Made by a program: the position numbers and the translations under genes. From assembly GCA_916988195.3 (NCBI GenBank), contig CAKASQ030000003.1, positions 1 through 64,000 on the forward strand: DNA of 64,000 nucleotides, read 5' to 3'. Shown here in pieces: positions 35,151 to 43,272 of this stretch (positions are counted from its first letter, which is position 1; each line of letters starts with the position of its first letter). The notes under the pieces were generated by a model. It searched no databases, was not told the origin of the DNA, and saw only the letters and a program-made list of their open reading frames with translations. The DNA comes from Oscillospiraceae bacterium (GTDB taxonomy: Bacteria > Bacillota > Clostridia > Oscillospirales > Oscillospiraceae).

Positions 35151-36092
35151 TCAGCCCTTTTTGTTGATTGCTCCGTCCGGCAGAATCGCATGCACGCCGC
35201 GCACGCCGTTGACGATCTGCGTCACATGCTCGTCGACAACAAGACTTGCCATCGCGAGCGCCTCCTGGAACGTCATATCGTAGAGCTTCCCAATGAGATT
35301 TGCCATCTCCGTGAGCGCCTCATACGCCGCGTTGGTGAGGTCCGTATCGAACCCGAAGGTCACCCACGCGCTCTGCGTGCGCAGAATCGGATTGCGGATC
35401 GTCTCATGCACGATCCGGAACGTCAGATCGACCTTGTCGAGCGTGCACTCGATGGCCGTTCCGCCCAATTCGCCGTCGCCCTGTAAGGCATGCCCGTCTC
35501 CGACGTAGAAATACGCGCCCTCGCACATGACAGGAAGATAAATCGTGCTTCCTGCCGTGGCCAGCTTGCAGTCCAGATTGCCGCCGACATTCCGCGGCGG
35601 GTGCGTCGAGTGAATGCCGGGCTGTTCCGGCGCGAGCCCCACAACCCCAAGGAACGGACGAATGGCGACGACATGTCCCTGATTGCTGACCGCACGCCGC
35701 GTCTCATTGTCGATGTCCCAGTTCAGGAAATACTCCGGAAGCTCGGAAATGTTCAGCCGCTTCATGTGGTCCTTATCCGCAAAGCCAACGCGGCTCCAGC
35801 CCCAATTGGCCGTCCGGCACTCGTTGATTCTGACCGCCAGCGTATCGCCCGGCTTCGCGCCTTCGACGTAGATCGGCCCGATCAGGCAGTGCCCCGCGTC
35901 CCGCTGCGCATCCTTCCCTTCAAAGAAGCTGCCCGCGCCCGTCTTGGGAACCGGCGGCTTTCCGAGGTGCCAGTCGCCATCTAACACGTTGCAGATCACG
36001 CTGTCTCCGTCCGCGATGCGCGCGACCGGAGCCTTACTGCAATCAAACGAGCCGGTGATATTCTTTCTCTCACAATCCAACGTAACAACCAT
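35151..36092 (-). CDS. Acetamidase/formamidase family protein
   Basis: A 313-residue enzyme of the FmdA/AmdA family (GPIYVEGAKPGDTLAVRI, IRPFLGVVGLAPEQPG, HPPRNVGGNLDCKL, PVMCEGAYFYVGDGHALQGDGE, VVDEHVTQIVNGVRGVHAIL). Members hydrolyse formamide, acetamide or related small amides with bound zinc or calcium. Its place ahead of a sugar-acid importer suggests that the substrate taken up carries an amide or formyl group. GAGGAG stands five bases before the ATG; 12 bases behind the HD gene. Confidence 0.87.
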   Translation of the reverse strand: MVVTLDCERKNITGSFDCSKAPVARIADGDSVICNVLDGDWHLGKPPVPKTGAGSFFEGKDAQRDAGHCLIGPIYVEGAKPGDTLAVRINECRTANWGWSRVGFADKDHMKRLNISELPEYFLNWDIDNETRRAVSNQGHVVAIRPFLGVVGLAPEQPGIHSTHPPRNVGGNLDCKLATAGSTIYLPVMCEGAYFYVGDGHALQGDGELGGTAIECTLDKVDLTFRIVHETIRNPILRTQSAWVTFGFDTDLTNAAYEALTEMANLIGKLYDMTFQEALAMASLVVDEHVTQIVNGVRGVHAILPDGAINKKG

Positions 36093-36104
36093 ATTGACTC
36101 CTCT

Positions 36105-36599
36105 TTATAACCGGAACATCGTTTTGCAGAGCTTCGTTCCCGACGCTGTCTTGAAGATTTTTTCCAGAACCTTCGACGCGACCGACTCGTCCGAATGCTC
36201 ATATAGGTTGACGAGAAAATCTGCCTCGATCAGAATCTGCAAGTCGATCCCCTGAATATTGGAATAGGTGTGATGATGCGCGATCAGATATTTAACTCTC
36301 TCGATCACATCCTCCGGGAAATGGAGCTCCTTGAGCATAATTTCTGCCTCGCCGGGGCCGAGCTCCTGCTGGAGCCTGCCGTTCGACGCGTGATACAACT
36401 CCTCCGCCTTTTTGATGCCGATGTCGTGCGTGTAGGCTGCCGTCTCCAAAATGAACATGGTCTTCTCGTCCAGCTTTTCCTGTCTGCCGATATAGGCGGC
36501 GTAGCTGTGTACCTTTGTGAAGTGCTGGATGCGCTCGGGCTGCCCCTCGTACATCTCGACCATCTTCAGAAATACGTTGTCCAGATTCTCTCTTGTCAT
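36105..36599 (-). CDS. HD-domain hydrolase, first gene of the catabolic operon
   Basis: A 164-residue HD-superfamily protein: His in VHSYAAYIG, the HD pair in AAYTHDIGIKK, further His in LIAHHHTYSN and a late Asp in ILIEADFLVN make a complete metal site. Such proteins are metal-dependent phosphohydrolases. Substrate is unknown; dephosphorylating a sugar-phosphate or a nucleotide signal are both possible. It is transcribed from the promoter at 36699-36727 under LacI-type operators. Confidence 0.8.
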   Translation of the reverse strand: MTRENLDNVFLKMVEMYEGQPERIQHFTKVHSYAAYIGRQEKLDEKTMFILETAAYTHDIGIKKAEELYHASNGRLQQELGPGEAEIMLKELHFPEDVIERVKYLIAHHHTYSNIQGIDLQILIEADFLVNLYEHSDESVASKVLEKIFKTASGTKLCKTMFRL

Positions 36600-36614
36600 A
36601 TCACGGTTCCTTTC

Positions 36615-36628
36615 GGCAATCGATTGCC
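36615..36628. promoter_or_regulatory. LacI-type operator O2, in the 5' UTR of the catabolic operon
   Basis: Perfect palindrome GGCAATCGATTGCC, 16 bases upstream of the HD gene. The core GCAATCGATTGC has the central CG of LacI/GalR-family operators and recurs at 36680-36693. Confidence 0.82.
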
Positions 36629-36679
36629 AAAATTTTTAAAAAAGAAACGCAACCGACGGCTTGCGGTTTGAAATGTTCT

Positions 36680-36693
36680 TGCAATCGATTGCA
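36680..36693. promoter_or_regulatory. LacI-type operator O1, at the transcription start of the catabolic operon
   Basis: Perfect palindrome TGCAATCGATTGCA, beginning six bases downstream of the -10 box of the minus-strand promoter. That is the classical place for repression. It shares its core with 36615-36628. Confidence 0.85.
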
Positions 36694-36698
36694 TCCAT

Positions 36699-36727
36699 AG
36701 TGTACTACGCCGGTTTTTCTTTGTCAA
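36699..36727 (-). promoter_or_regulatory. Promoter of the sugar-acid operon
   Basis: On the minus strand, -35 TTGACA (36722-36727) and -10 TACACT (36699-36704) with a 17-base spacer. It drives the HD gene and everything down to gnd. Confidence 0.85.
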
Positions 36728-36847
36728 CAAAATTCGCCCCTTCATTTTGCATAAAGATTTTTCGATTTTTTCAGCACTATGCTGTTTTTCCAATTCTCTG
36801 TTTGAATTTTCGCCAGGATTTCAGAAACATCTGAAATCTTTTTATAA

Positions 36848-36857
36848 AATCGATTGC
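36848..36857. promoter_or_regulatory. Half-like LacI operator near the lacI promoter
   Basis: AATCGATTGC, matching ten of the twelve core bases of the two full operators, about 30 bases upstream of the lacI -35. It may allow looping or weak autoregulation. Confidence 0.5.
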
Positions 36858-36886
36858 AAAGAATTCAAATATCCGAAATAATTCTC

Positions 36887-36915
36887 TTGTCGAATCTACC
36901 CCGATATGATATAGT
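36887..36915 (+). promoter_or_regulatory. Promoter of the LacI regulator gene
   Basis: -35 TTGTCG (36887-36892) and -10 TATAGT (36910-36915) with a 17-base spacer. The leader to the ATG is about 160 bases long and shows no gene. Confidence 0.65.
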
Positions 36916-37079
36916 GGATGCAAATCGCAAGAATTTCCAGAGCAATATGTCCACTCGGCCGTGTGTTTGCTCCATAGCACCCGCACAAAGCAAACCACCC
37001 AACCAGCATTCCAGCTTTTACGCTGCATCTCAAGCCGCAGGGACGTTTGAAGCCCCTTGCAGCAGACAGGACAGGATTT

Positions 37080-38063
37080 ATGACAATTTACGACATTGCA
37101 ACCGCTGCGGGCGTTTCCGCGAGCACCGTTTCCCGCGTCATCAACCACAAAAGCGGTATTCGAAAAGAAACCCGCGAAAAAATTGAAAAGCTGATCGAGG
37201 AGTACAACTATTCCCCGAACGTCGCGGCGCGGGGGCTTGTGATGCAGTCGTCGAAGATGATTGGAATTCTTCTGGTCGATATCCGTGTCGTGCACCATAT
37301 CGACAACGCCTTCGCCATCGAGCAGGAGCTTGCAAAGCGGGGATACTGTTCCATCATCATGAGTACCGGCGCGGACGAGGCGAACATCGGCTCGTGCATC
37401 CGGCAGCTCGAGCAGCGGCGCGTGGAGGGCATTGCGCTCATCGGCTCGATGTTCATGGCAAAGAGCACCTATCACACGATCAAAACCTATCTGCCGAACA
37501 TTCCGGTCGTCATCATCAACGGCTACATTGACCTTCCGAACGTCACGGGAATCATTGCCGACGAGGAAAGCGGCGTAAAAGACTGCGTGGCGCTGCTGGC
37601 AAGGAAGGGCCGGAAGAACATCGTCTACGTAAACGACGCGGACTCCCCCGCAAACCGCAACAAACGGAAGGGCTTTCTGGCCGGGATCCGCGCGCTCGGC
37701 TATCCGCAGAACAAAATCTACGAAGCGGCAACCAGCTACGCCTCCGGCTATGAGATCACGAAGGATATCCTCCGCGAGGACCCGTCTGTCGACGGCATCA
37801 TCTATTCTGTTGACCTCACCGCGACCGGCGGTCTGCGCGCGCTGCTCGAGAGCGGCCGCAAGGTTCCCGAAGACATCAGCGTCATCGGCGTCGATAACAG
37901 TATCTATGCGAAAATTTCCTATCCGCAGCTGACCTCTCTGGATAATAACGCGGAGTCTCAGAGCAAGCTTGCGGTCGATCTTCTGATCAAGGCGCTGAAC
38001 AACGAGCCGCACGAAAGAAGTGTCCTGCTGAAAACCCACATTGTCGAGCGGGAAACAACATAA
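37080..38063 (+). CDS. LacI-family transcriptional repressor of the sugar-acid operon
   Basis: A 327-residue LacI/GalR protein: the helix-turn-helix and hinge (MTIYDIATAAGVSASTVSRV, NYSPNVAARGL) followed by a sugar-binding-protein-like effector domain (GIIADEESGVKDCVALLARK, RKGFLAGIRALGYP, ISVIGVDNSIYAKISYPQLT). ATG 37080 has AGGA five bases upstream and starts exactly at the family's N-terminus. It is divergent from the operon whose promoter bears matching palindromes, so it is the likely local repressor. PtxS, which controls 2-ketogluconate genes elsewhere, is of the same family. Confidence 0.9.
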   Translation: MTIYDIATAAGVSASTVSRVINHKSGIRKETREKIEKLIEEYNYSPNVAARGLVMQSSKMIGILLVDIRVVHHIDNAFAIEQELAKRGYCSIIMSTGADEANIGSCIRQLEQRRVEGIALIGSMFMAKSTYHTIKTYLPNIPVVIINGYIDLPNVTGIIADEESGVKDCVALLARKGRKNIVYVNDADSPANRNKRKGFLAGIRALGYPQNKIYEAATSYASGYEITKDILREDPSVDGIIYSVDLTATGGLRALLESGRKVPEDISVIGVDNSIYAKISYPQLTSLDNNAESQSKLAVDLLIKALNNEPHERSVLLKTHIVERETT

Positions 38064-38097
38064 CCGCGCTCTGTCTAAAAAACGTTCCCATTTGCGC

Positions 38098-38138
38098 AAA
38101 AATACGCTGCCGGCAATCGCCGGCAGCGTATTTCGTTT
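38098..38138. terminator. Bidirectional terminator between lacI and transketolase genes
   Basis: Perfect 14-bp stem AATACGCTGCCGGC / GCCGGCAGCGTATT with an AATC loop. A-run on the left and T-rich tail on the right serve both convergent genes. Confidence 0.88.
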
Positions 38139-38170
38139 TGCAGGGAGCCATGCAGCCCCTGTTTGATTTT

Positions 38171-39118
38171 TTAGCCCTTGACCAGTTCGCGCGCGACTGC
38201 CTCCACGTGCTCGGCGCTCAGGCCAAACTGCTTGAGAAGCGCGGCGGCGGGGCCGGAATGGCCAAACTCGTCATTGACGCCGATGCGGCGAAGCTTCGTC
38301 GGGCACTTCTCGCTGAGCACAGCCGCGACTGCCTCGCCGAGGCCGCCGATGATGTTGTGCTCTTCGCAGGTGATGACCTTGCCGCACTCCTTGGCCGCCT
38401 TGAGAACAATCTCCTCGTCGAGGGGCTTGATGGTGCAGATGTTGATAACGCGGGCGTGGATGCCCTCTTTCGCGAGATTCTCCGCAGCCGTCAAAGCTTC
38501 CGCAACCATAAGGCCCGTTGCGATGATGGCAACATCGTTGCCGTCCGTGAGCTGCTCGCCCTTGCCGATCTGGAAGGTGTAGCTCTGCGCGTCGTGGAAC
38601 ACCGGCGTTGCCAGACGGCCCAGGCGGATATAAACGGGGCCTTCATACGCGTAGGCTGCCTTTACGGCGGCTCTTGCCTCTACATCGTCGCTCGGCGACA
38701 GGACCGTCATGCCGGGAATCGAGCGCATCAGCGCAAAATCCTCGCAGCACTGGTGGCTCGCGCCGTCTTCGCCGACGGAGATGCCGCCGTGCGTCGCCGC
38801 GATCTTCACATTCAGGTGCGGGTAGCCCACGGAGTTGCGGATCTGCTCAAAAGCTCTGCCCGCGGCAAACATCGCGAAGCTGCTGGCAAAGGGAACGAGG
38901 CCCATCGTGGATAAACCCGCAGCCACGCCGATCATGTTGCACTCGGCAATGCCGCAGTTGAAATGGCGCTCGGGGAACGCCTTCTTGAAGGTTCCGGTTT
39001 TCGTTGCAGCGGCAAGGTCCGCATCCAGCACGACCAGGTCGTCCGCGCCGTTCTGAGCCAGCTCAACCAGCGCATTGCCGTAGCTGTCACGGGTCGCGAT
39101 TTTTTTCACTTCACTCAT
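38171..39118 (-). CDS. Transketolase, C-terminal subunit
   Basis: A 315-residue subunit of split transketolase holding the Pyr and C-terminal domains: NCGIAECNMIGVAAGLSTMG with the Glu that activates thiamine diphosphate, ATHGGISVGEDGASHQ, and SPSDDVEARAAVKAAY. It exchanges two-carbon units in the pentose phosphate pathway, which fits ribulose-5-phosphate made by gnd across the operator region. The ATG overlaps the stop of the N-terminal subunit. Confidence 0.93.
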   Translation of the reverse strand: MSEVKKIATRDSYGNALVELAQNGADDLVVLDADLAAATKTGTFKKAFPERHFNCGIAECNMIGVAAGLSTMGLVPFASSFAMFAAGRAFEQIRNSVGYPHLNVKIAATHGGISVGEDGASHQCCEDFALMRSIPGMTVLSPSDDVEARAAVKAAYAYEGPVYIRLGRLATPVFHDAQSYTFQIGKGEQLTDGNDVAIIATGLMVAEALTAAENLAKEGIHARVINICTIKPLDEEIVLKAAKECGKVITCEEHNIIGGLGEAVAAVLSEKCPTKLRRIGVNDEFGHSGPAAALLKQFGLSAEHVEAVARELVKG

Positions 39119-39963
39119 TTCGCTGCCTCCAGTTCTGCCATGGCCGCATGCAGCTCCTCCATAGCCTGTTTGTATTCTTCGTCATTGGGTGCTTTGCCGT
39201 GCCAGCCGACCTGATTTTCCATGAAGCTCACGCCCTTGCCCTTGGTGGTGTGCATCAGGATGCAGGTAGGCTTGCCGGTGCAGGCATGGAAGGCCTCAAA
39301 CGCCTTTTCGATCTGGTCAAAGTCGTGGCCGTCGATGGAGATCGTCTGGAAGCCGAAGGCCTTTGCTTTCTCATCCACAGGCGCGGTATTCATCACATCG
39401 CAGGTGCGGCCGTCAATCTGCAGGCCGTTGAGATCGATGACCATACAGAAGTTATCGAGCTTGTAATGGGCCGCAAAGAGCATTGCCTCCCAGACCTCGC
39501 CCTCAGCGATCTCGCCGTCGCCAAGAAGCGTGTAGACATTTACGTCCTGATGCAGATATTTTGCGCCCTTGGCCATGCCCGCCGCGGCGGAAATACCCTG
39601 TCCAAGGCTGCCGGTAGACATATCCACGCCGGGAACCGTGTTCATGTTGGGGTGGCCCTGCAGGTAGCTGTCAATGTGCCGCAGCGTGGGCAGATCCTCG
39701 ACCGGGAAAAATCCGCGATATGCAAGCGCGGCATAAAGGCCCGGCGCGGTATGACCCTTGGAGAGGACAAAGCGGTCGCGCTTCGGATCCTTGGGGTTCT
39801 TCGGGTCGATCCGCAGTTCCCGGTTATACAGGTAAGCAAACAGGTCCGCAGCAGACAGGCTTCCGCCGGGATGGCCGGCCTTGGCTCCATGGGTGGACTC
39901 GATCACGCCCATACGGACCTGGCAGGCTTTTTTCTTTAATGCAAGCTTCATTTCCTCTGTCAA
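39115..39963 (-). CDS. Transketolase, N-terminal subunit
   Basis: A 282-residue subunit carrying the thiamine diphosphate pyrophosphate-binding domain: STHGAKAGHPGGSLSAADLF, SKGHTAPGLYAAL, and the metal-binding GDGEIAEGEVWEA ... MVIDLNGLQIDG. The TTG at 39963, with AAGG about nine bases upstream, gives LTEEMKLALKKKA. ATG 39951 is the alternative, and a longer frame to 40011 lacks support. It is coupled with the C-terminal subunit. Confidence 0.92.
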   Translation of the reverse strand: MTEEMKLALKKKACQVRMGVIESTHGAKAGHPGGSLSAADLFAYLYNRELRIDPKNPKDPKRDRFVLSKGHTAPGLYAALAYRGFFPVEDLPTLRHIDSYLQGHPNMNTVPGVDMSTGSLGQGISAAAGMAKGAKYLHQDVNVYTLLGDGEIAEGEVWEAMLFAAHYKLDNFCMVIDLNGLQIDGRTCDVMNTAPVDEKAKAFGFQTISIDGHDFDQIEKAFEAFHACTGKPTCILMHTTKGKGVSFMENQVGWHGKAPNDEEYKQAMEELHAAMAELEAAK

Positions 39964-40046
39964 AGAAACGCACCTTCCTTTATTTCCGTTGATTTTTGTT
40001 TTTTCTTGCAAACAAGTAACGCCTCAAGCGTATTTTGTCAGTTTGT

Positions 40047-40075
40047 ATTTTACTACAAAATTCTGTTCTGCGCAA
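40047..40075 (-). promoter_or_regulatory. Candidate promoter of the transketolase operon
   Basis: Minus strand -35 TTGCGC (40070-40075) and -10 TAAAAT (40047-40052), 17-base spacer. None of the LacI-type palindromes lies near it. The rest of 39964-40259 holds no gene. Confidence 0.45.
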
Positions 40076-40259
40076 GCTTGAATATGGCAGCCTTCGCGCT
40101 GTCTGCGATAAGGACCTCCAGCTTATACTTCTGCTGCTTTTCGGCAGCGCGGACAAATACCGGCAATGCCGTGTAAAGTCAGAGCGCACCTGCAGGTAAA
40201 ATTGTTGTAAATGCTGCCCGGATTGCATTGCGTTTTCTCCGGTGCGGGCGGAGGCTCCC

Positions 40260-40287
40260 TTGACATATGAAGGGCTTGTCCTATAAT
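40260..40287 (+). promoter_or_regulatory. Promoter of the RpiR regulator gene
   Basis: -35 TTGACA (40260-40265), -10 TATAAT (40282-40287), 16-base spacer, 45 bases ahead of the ATG at 40332. Confidence 0.8.
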
Positions 40288-40331
40288 GTATGAAGTTGGA
40301 TTGGAACATACGGATGGATGGGGGACTGTGT

Positions 40332-41072
40332 ATGGGAGACAATTATTTTCTGCTGACAAATTTACTTTCTGAGGACGAACGCAAGGTGATCACCAGTATC
40401 ACCGCGCACATTGAGCGCGGCGAAAAGCGCGCGGGCATTCAGCAGATCGCCGCCGAGAACTATCTCTCCACGGCAAGCATCATCAAAATGTGCAAGCGTC
40501 TTGGCTTCGACGGCTACAGCGAGCTCTATTACCACCTCAGCCGTCAGCTGACCGGCACGGACAAACGGACGGAGGACACGCTCGGAAGCTTCGTCGACAA
40601 TTACTCAGACGAGCTTGTCAGCAGCTTCTGCGAGCTGCTGCGCGCGCGCCGAAAGGGCAAAATCTTTACAACCGGCGAGGGCTTTTCCAATATTGTCGGC
40701 ACGTATATCGTCCAGCGTATGTCCATCTGCGGCTTCATGGCCTTCAGCAACGTCCACTTTTACGACTATATGATCTTTCAGGAGGCGCAGCAGAGCGCGG
40801 ACGCGGACGAGCGCGACATCATGTTTGCCGTCAGCCAGAGCGGCGAAACGGAGCCGGTTTTAAACGACGTACGGCACGCAAAGCAGCACGGGCAGAAGAT
40901 CATCTCCTTCACGCGCCGCAGCGATTCCACGCTCGCGCAGCTCTCCGACCTTGTCTTTGTCGTCGACGGGGCAAAGCAGACGCTGGCAGGCAGTCTTCCG
41001 AATCCGTTTTTCGGGCATATCATCCTGATCTTTGAAGAGCTGATGGCCAGATTCTTCTCCCAGACGCAATAA
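40332..41072 (+). CDS. MurR/RpiR-family transcriptional regulator
   Basis: A 246-residue regulator with an N-terminal RpiR helix-turn-helix (GIQQIAAENYLSTASIIKMC KRLG region) and a C-terminal SIS domain (GKIFTTGEGFSNIVGTYIVQ; MFAVSQSGETEPVL; QTLAGSLPNP). SIS domains bind phosphosugars, so it may sense a phosphorylated ligand. It stands directly upstream of, and on the same strand as, the phn-type importer and phosphoesterase, its likely targets. ATG 40332 has GGGGGAC five bases ahead. Confidence 0.87.
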   Translation: MGDNYFLLTNLLSEDERKVITSITAHIERGEKRAGIQQIAAENYLSTASIIKMCKRLGFDGYSELYYHLSRQLTGTDKRTEDTLGSFVDNYSDELVSSFCELLRARRKGKIFTTGEGFSNIVGTYIVQRMSICGFMAFSNVHFYDYMIFQEAQQSADADERDIMFAVSQSGETEPVLNDVRHAKQHGQKIISFTRRSDSTLAQLSDLVFVVDGAKQTLAGSLPNPFFGHIILIFEELMARFFSQTQ

Positions 41073-41115
41073 ATACTTTTTTTACGAAAGCGGAAATTTT
41101 TTTCTTCAAGGGATG

Positions 41116-41124
41116 TGTTATAAT
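41116..41124 (+). promoter_or_regulatory. Extended -10 promoter ahead of the binding-protein gene
   Basis: TGTTATAAT is an extended -10 box about 105 bases upstream of the phnD-like start, with no good -35. A weak -35 would suit activation or repression by the adjacent RpiR protein. Confidence 0.5.
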
Positions 41125-41228
41125 CAAGCTGCGGCAGAAAGAACCGGAATTCGCCGCGAAACCTGCTCCGGCGCTTCCGCCCGGAAACCGCTGCGAAGCA
41201 GAGCAATGAATATATGGAGGATCAATCA

Positions 41229-42356
41229 ATGAAGAAGAGTCTTGCACTTCTGCTTGCGCTTGTCATGCTGCTCGGCATTCTGGCCGGCTGCGCCGCAAGC
41301 AGCACCACCGAACCGGCTGAGAGCACCGCAGAAACCACTGCTCCCGCCGAAACCGCGCAAACCGAAGAACCCGCCGCCGAGTCCACCGAAACCGAGGAAC
41401 CGGCCGCAAAGTCCATCGAAACCCTGAAGGTCGCCTTCGTTCCCTCCCGCGAGCCGCAGGAGATCATCACCGCGACCGAACCCCTCAAGGAGCTTCTGAA
41501 GACGGAGCTCGCCAAAGAAGGCTACGACGTCGGCGAAGTTGAGATCACCGTCGGCACCACCTATGAGGCAGTCGGCGAAGGCCTCGAGGCCGGCACCATC
41601 GACGTTGGCCTCATTCCCGGCGGCACGTACGTTCTGTACGACGACGGCGCAGAGGTCATCCTGACCGCGACCCGCGACGGCCTGAGCAAGGACTCCGACG
41701 ACGCCAAGGACTGGAACGACGGTCAGCCCACCGAGGCTTCCGACAAACAGGCTGTCTCCTATCGCGCGCTGTTCATCGCAGGCCCGTCTGAAAAGGGTCA
41801 GGAGCTGGCCGCCAAGGTCAACGCTGGGGAAGAGCTGACGTGGGACGATCTGAACAGCGCCAACTGGAGCGTCATGGGCACGTCCTCCCCTGCCGGTTAC
41901 ATCTACCCCGCTCTGTGGCTCCAGGACCGCTACGGCAAGGGCATTTCCGATCTGAGCAGCGCCGTCCAGTCCGACTCCTACGCGAGCGCATTCGCCCGTC
42001 TGGCCTCCGGTCAGGTCGATATCCTTGTGACCTACGCCGACGCGCGCCGCGACTATGCCGAGCGCTGGAACTCCGAGTTTGGCCGCGAGGGCTCCATCTG
42101 GGAAGAGACGAACGTCATCGGCGTGACCGCCCCGATCTACAACGACACCATCTCCGTCAGCAAGAACTCCGAGATCATGGACGCTGACCTGATTGCCGCG
42201 CTTCAGGACGCTTTCATCAACATCGGCAACACCGAAGAAGGCAAGGCCGTCATCGCCATCTACAGCCACAACGGCTATCAGAAAGCGCAGGCTTCCGACT
42301 ATGACAACGAGCGCGCCGCGCAGAAGCTCATTCAGGAGCTGACCGCAGCAAACTAA
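41229..42356 (+). CDS. phnD: Phosphonate-type ABC transporter binding lipoprotein
   Basis: A 375-residue lipoprotein: signal and lipobox (LVMLLGILAGCAAS, Cys21), a linker rich in Glu/Thr/Ala/Pro, then a PhnD fold (LKVAFVPSREPQEIITATEP, VDVGLIPGGTYVLY, VMGTSSPAGYIYPALWL, DILVTYADARRDYAERW). PhnD proteins bind phosphonates, phosphite or phosphate esters; the ligand here is open. GGAGG lies eight bases before ATG 41229. A hairpin separates it from phnC. Confidence 0.9.
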   Translation: MKKSLALLLALVMLLGILAGCAASSTTEPAESTAETTAPAETAQTEEPAAESTETEEPAAKSIETLKVAFVPSREPQEIITATEPLKELLKTELAKEGYDVGEVEITVGTTYEAVGEGLEAGTIDVGLIPGGTYVLYDDGAEVILTATRDGLSKDSDDAKDWNDGQPTEASDKQAVSYRALFIAGPSEKGQELAAKVNAGEELTWDDLNSANWSVMGTSSPAGYIYPALWLQDRYGKGISDLSSAVQSDSYASAFARLASGQVDILVTYADARRDYAERWNSEFGREGSIWEETNVIGVTAPIYNDTISVSKNSEIMDADLIAALQDAFINIGNTEEGKAVIAIYSHNGYQKAQASDYDNERAAQKLIQELTAAN

Positions 42357-42370
42357 ATTGAACTTTCCCA

Positions 42371-42428
42371 CGCGGGGAGGACTTGCACGGCAGATACCTT
42401 CCGCTGTGCGGTCTTCCCCGCGCTTTTT
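42371..42428 (+). terminator. Hairpin with T-run between binding-protein and ATPase genes
   Basis: A long imperfect stem (CGCGGGGAGGAC ... GTCTTCCCCGCG) followed by TTTTT, 15 bases after the phnD-like stop. As phnC has no promoter I can see after it, this should be a leaky terminator that lowers expression of the later genes. Confidence 0.75.
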
Positions 42429-42513
42429 ACCATCAGGGGTCCAGCCGAAACCTGTCAGCAGGAATCGCCCGCGCTGCCGGACTTCCGCTGCACCCCGGAA
42501 ATGAGGACGCTTT

Positions 42514-43272
42514 ATGATCATATTTGACCACGTATCCAAGGTATATCCCAACGGCACGGTCGGCCTCGACGACGTGAGCCTGCGCATTGAAGACGGCGAG
42601 TTTGTCGCGATCATCGGCCGCTCCGGCGCAGGAAAATCGACGCTCCTGCGCGCTGTGAACCGGATGCACCAGATCACCTCCGGGAGCCTTACCGTAAACG
42701 GTACCGACGTGACCGGGCTTTCCGGCAAACCCCTTCGCAAGTTCCGGCGCGGAATCGGCATGGTGTTCCAGTCTTTTAATCTCGTCACGCGCACGAGCGT
42801 CATTAAAAACGTGCTTTCTGCCTGCGTGCCGGACATGCCGTTCTGGCGCGTGCTTCTGGGTGCGTTCCGCAAAGAGGATAAAATCCGGGCGCTCGAGTCC
42901 CTTGACAAGGTCGGCATTCTGGACAAGGCCTATATGCGCGCTGACCAACTCTCCGGCGGCCAGCAGCAGCGCGTCGCGCTGGCGCGCACCCTGACGCAGA
43001 ACCCGCACATCATTCTGGCAGACGAGCCCGTCGCCGCGCTTGACCCCGTGACGGCCAAACAGGTCATGGAAGACTTTGTGCACATCAATCAGGAGCTTGG
43101 CATTTCGATTTTGCTGAACATCCACCACGTGGAGCTGGCGCTCGAGTACGCCGACCGCATCATCGGCATCCGCGCCGGTAAAATCGTCTACGACGGGCCG
43201 TCAAAGCAAGTCGATCAGGCGGTTCTGGATACGATCTACGGAGAGGACATCGCATCGGAGGCTGCCGTATGA
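42514..43272 (+). CDS. phnC: Phosphonate-type ABC transporter ATPase
   Basis: A 252-residue ABC ATPase: Walker [19 protein letters not shown]-loop [10 protein letters not shown], signature [16 protein letters not shown], Walker [15 protein letters not shown]-loop [11 protein letters not shown]. The PhnC type is shown by length and by the two permeases that follow. GAGG precedes ATG 42514. Its stop overlaps the next start (ATGA). Confidence 0.92.
   Translation: MIIFDHVSKVYPNGTVGLDDVSLRIEDGEFVAIIGRSGAGKSTLLRAVNRMHQITSGSLTVNGTDVTGLSGKPLRKFRRGIGMVFQSFNLVTRTSVIKNVLSACVPDMPFWRVLLGAFRKEDKIRALESLDKVGILDKAYMRADQLSGGQQQRVALARTLTQNPHIILADEPVAALDPVTAKQVMEDFVHINQELGISILLNIHHVELALEYADRIIGIRAGKIVYDGPSKQVDQAVLDTIYGEDIASEAAV

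Noticed and set aside
36777-38099. 440-codon open frame on the minus strand
   Set aside because: Antisense to the LacI gene and running through its promoter and the operators.
41226-42926. 566-codon open frame on the minus strand
   Set aside because: Antisense to the binding-protein and phnC genes, which have signal peptide and ABC motifs.
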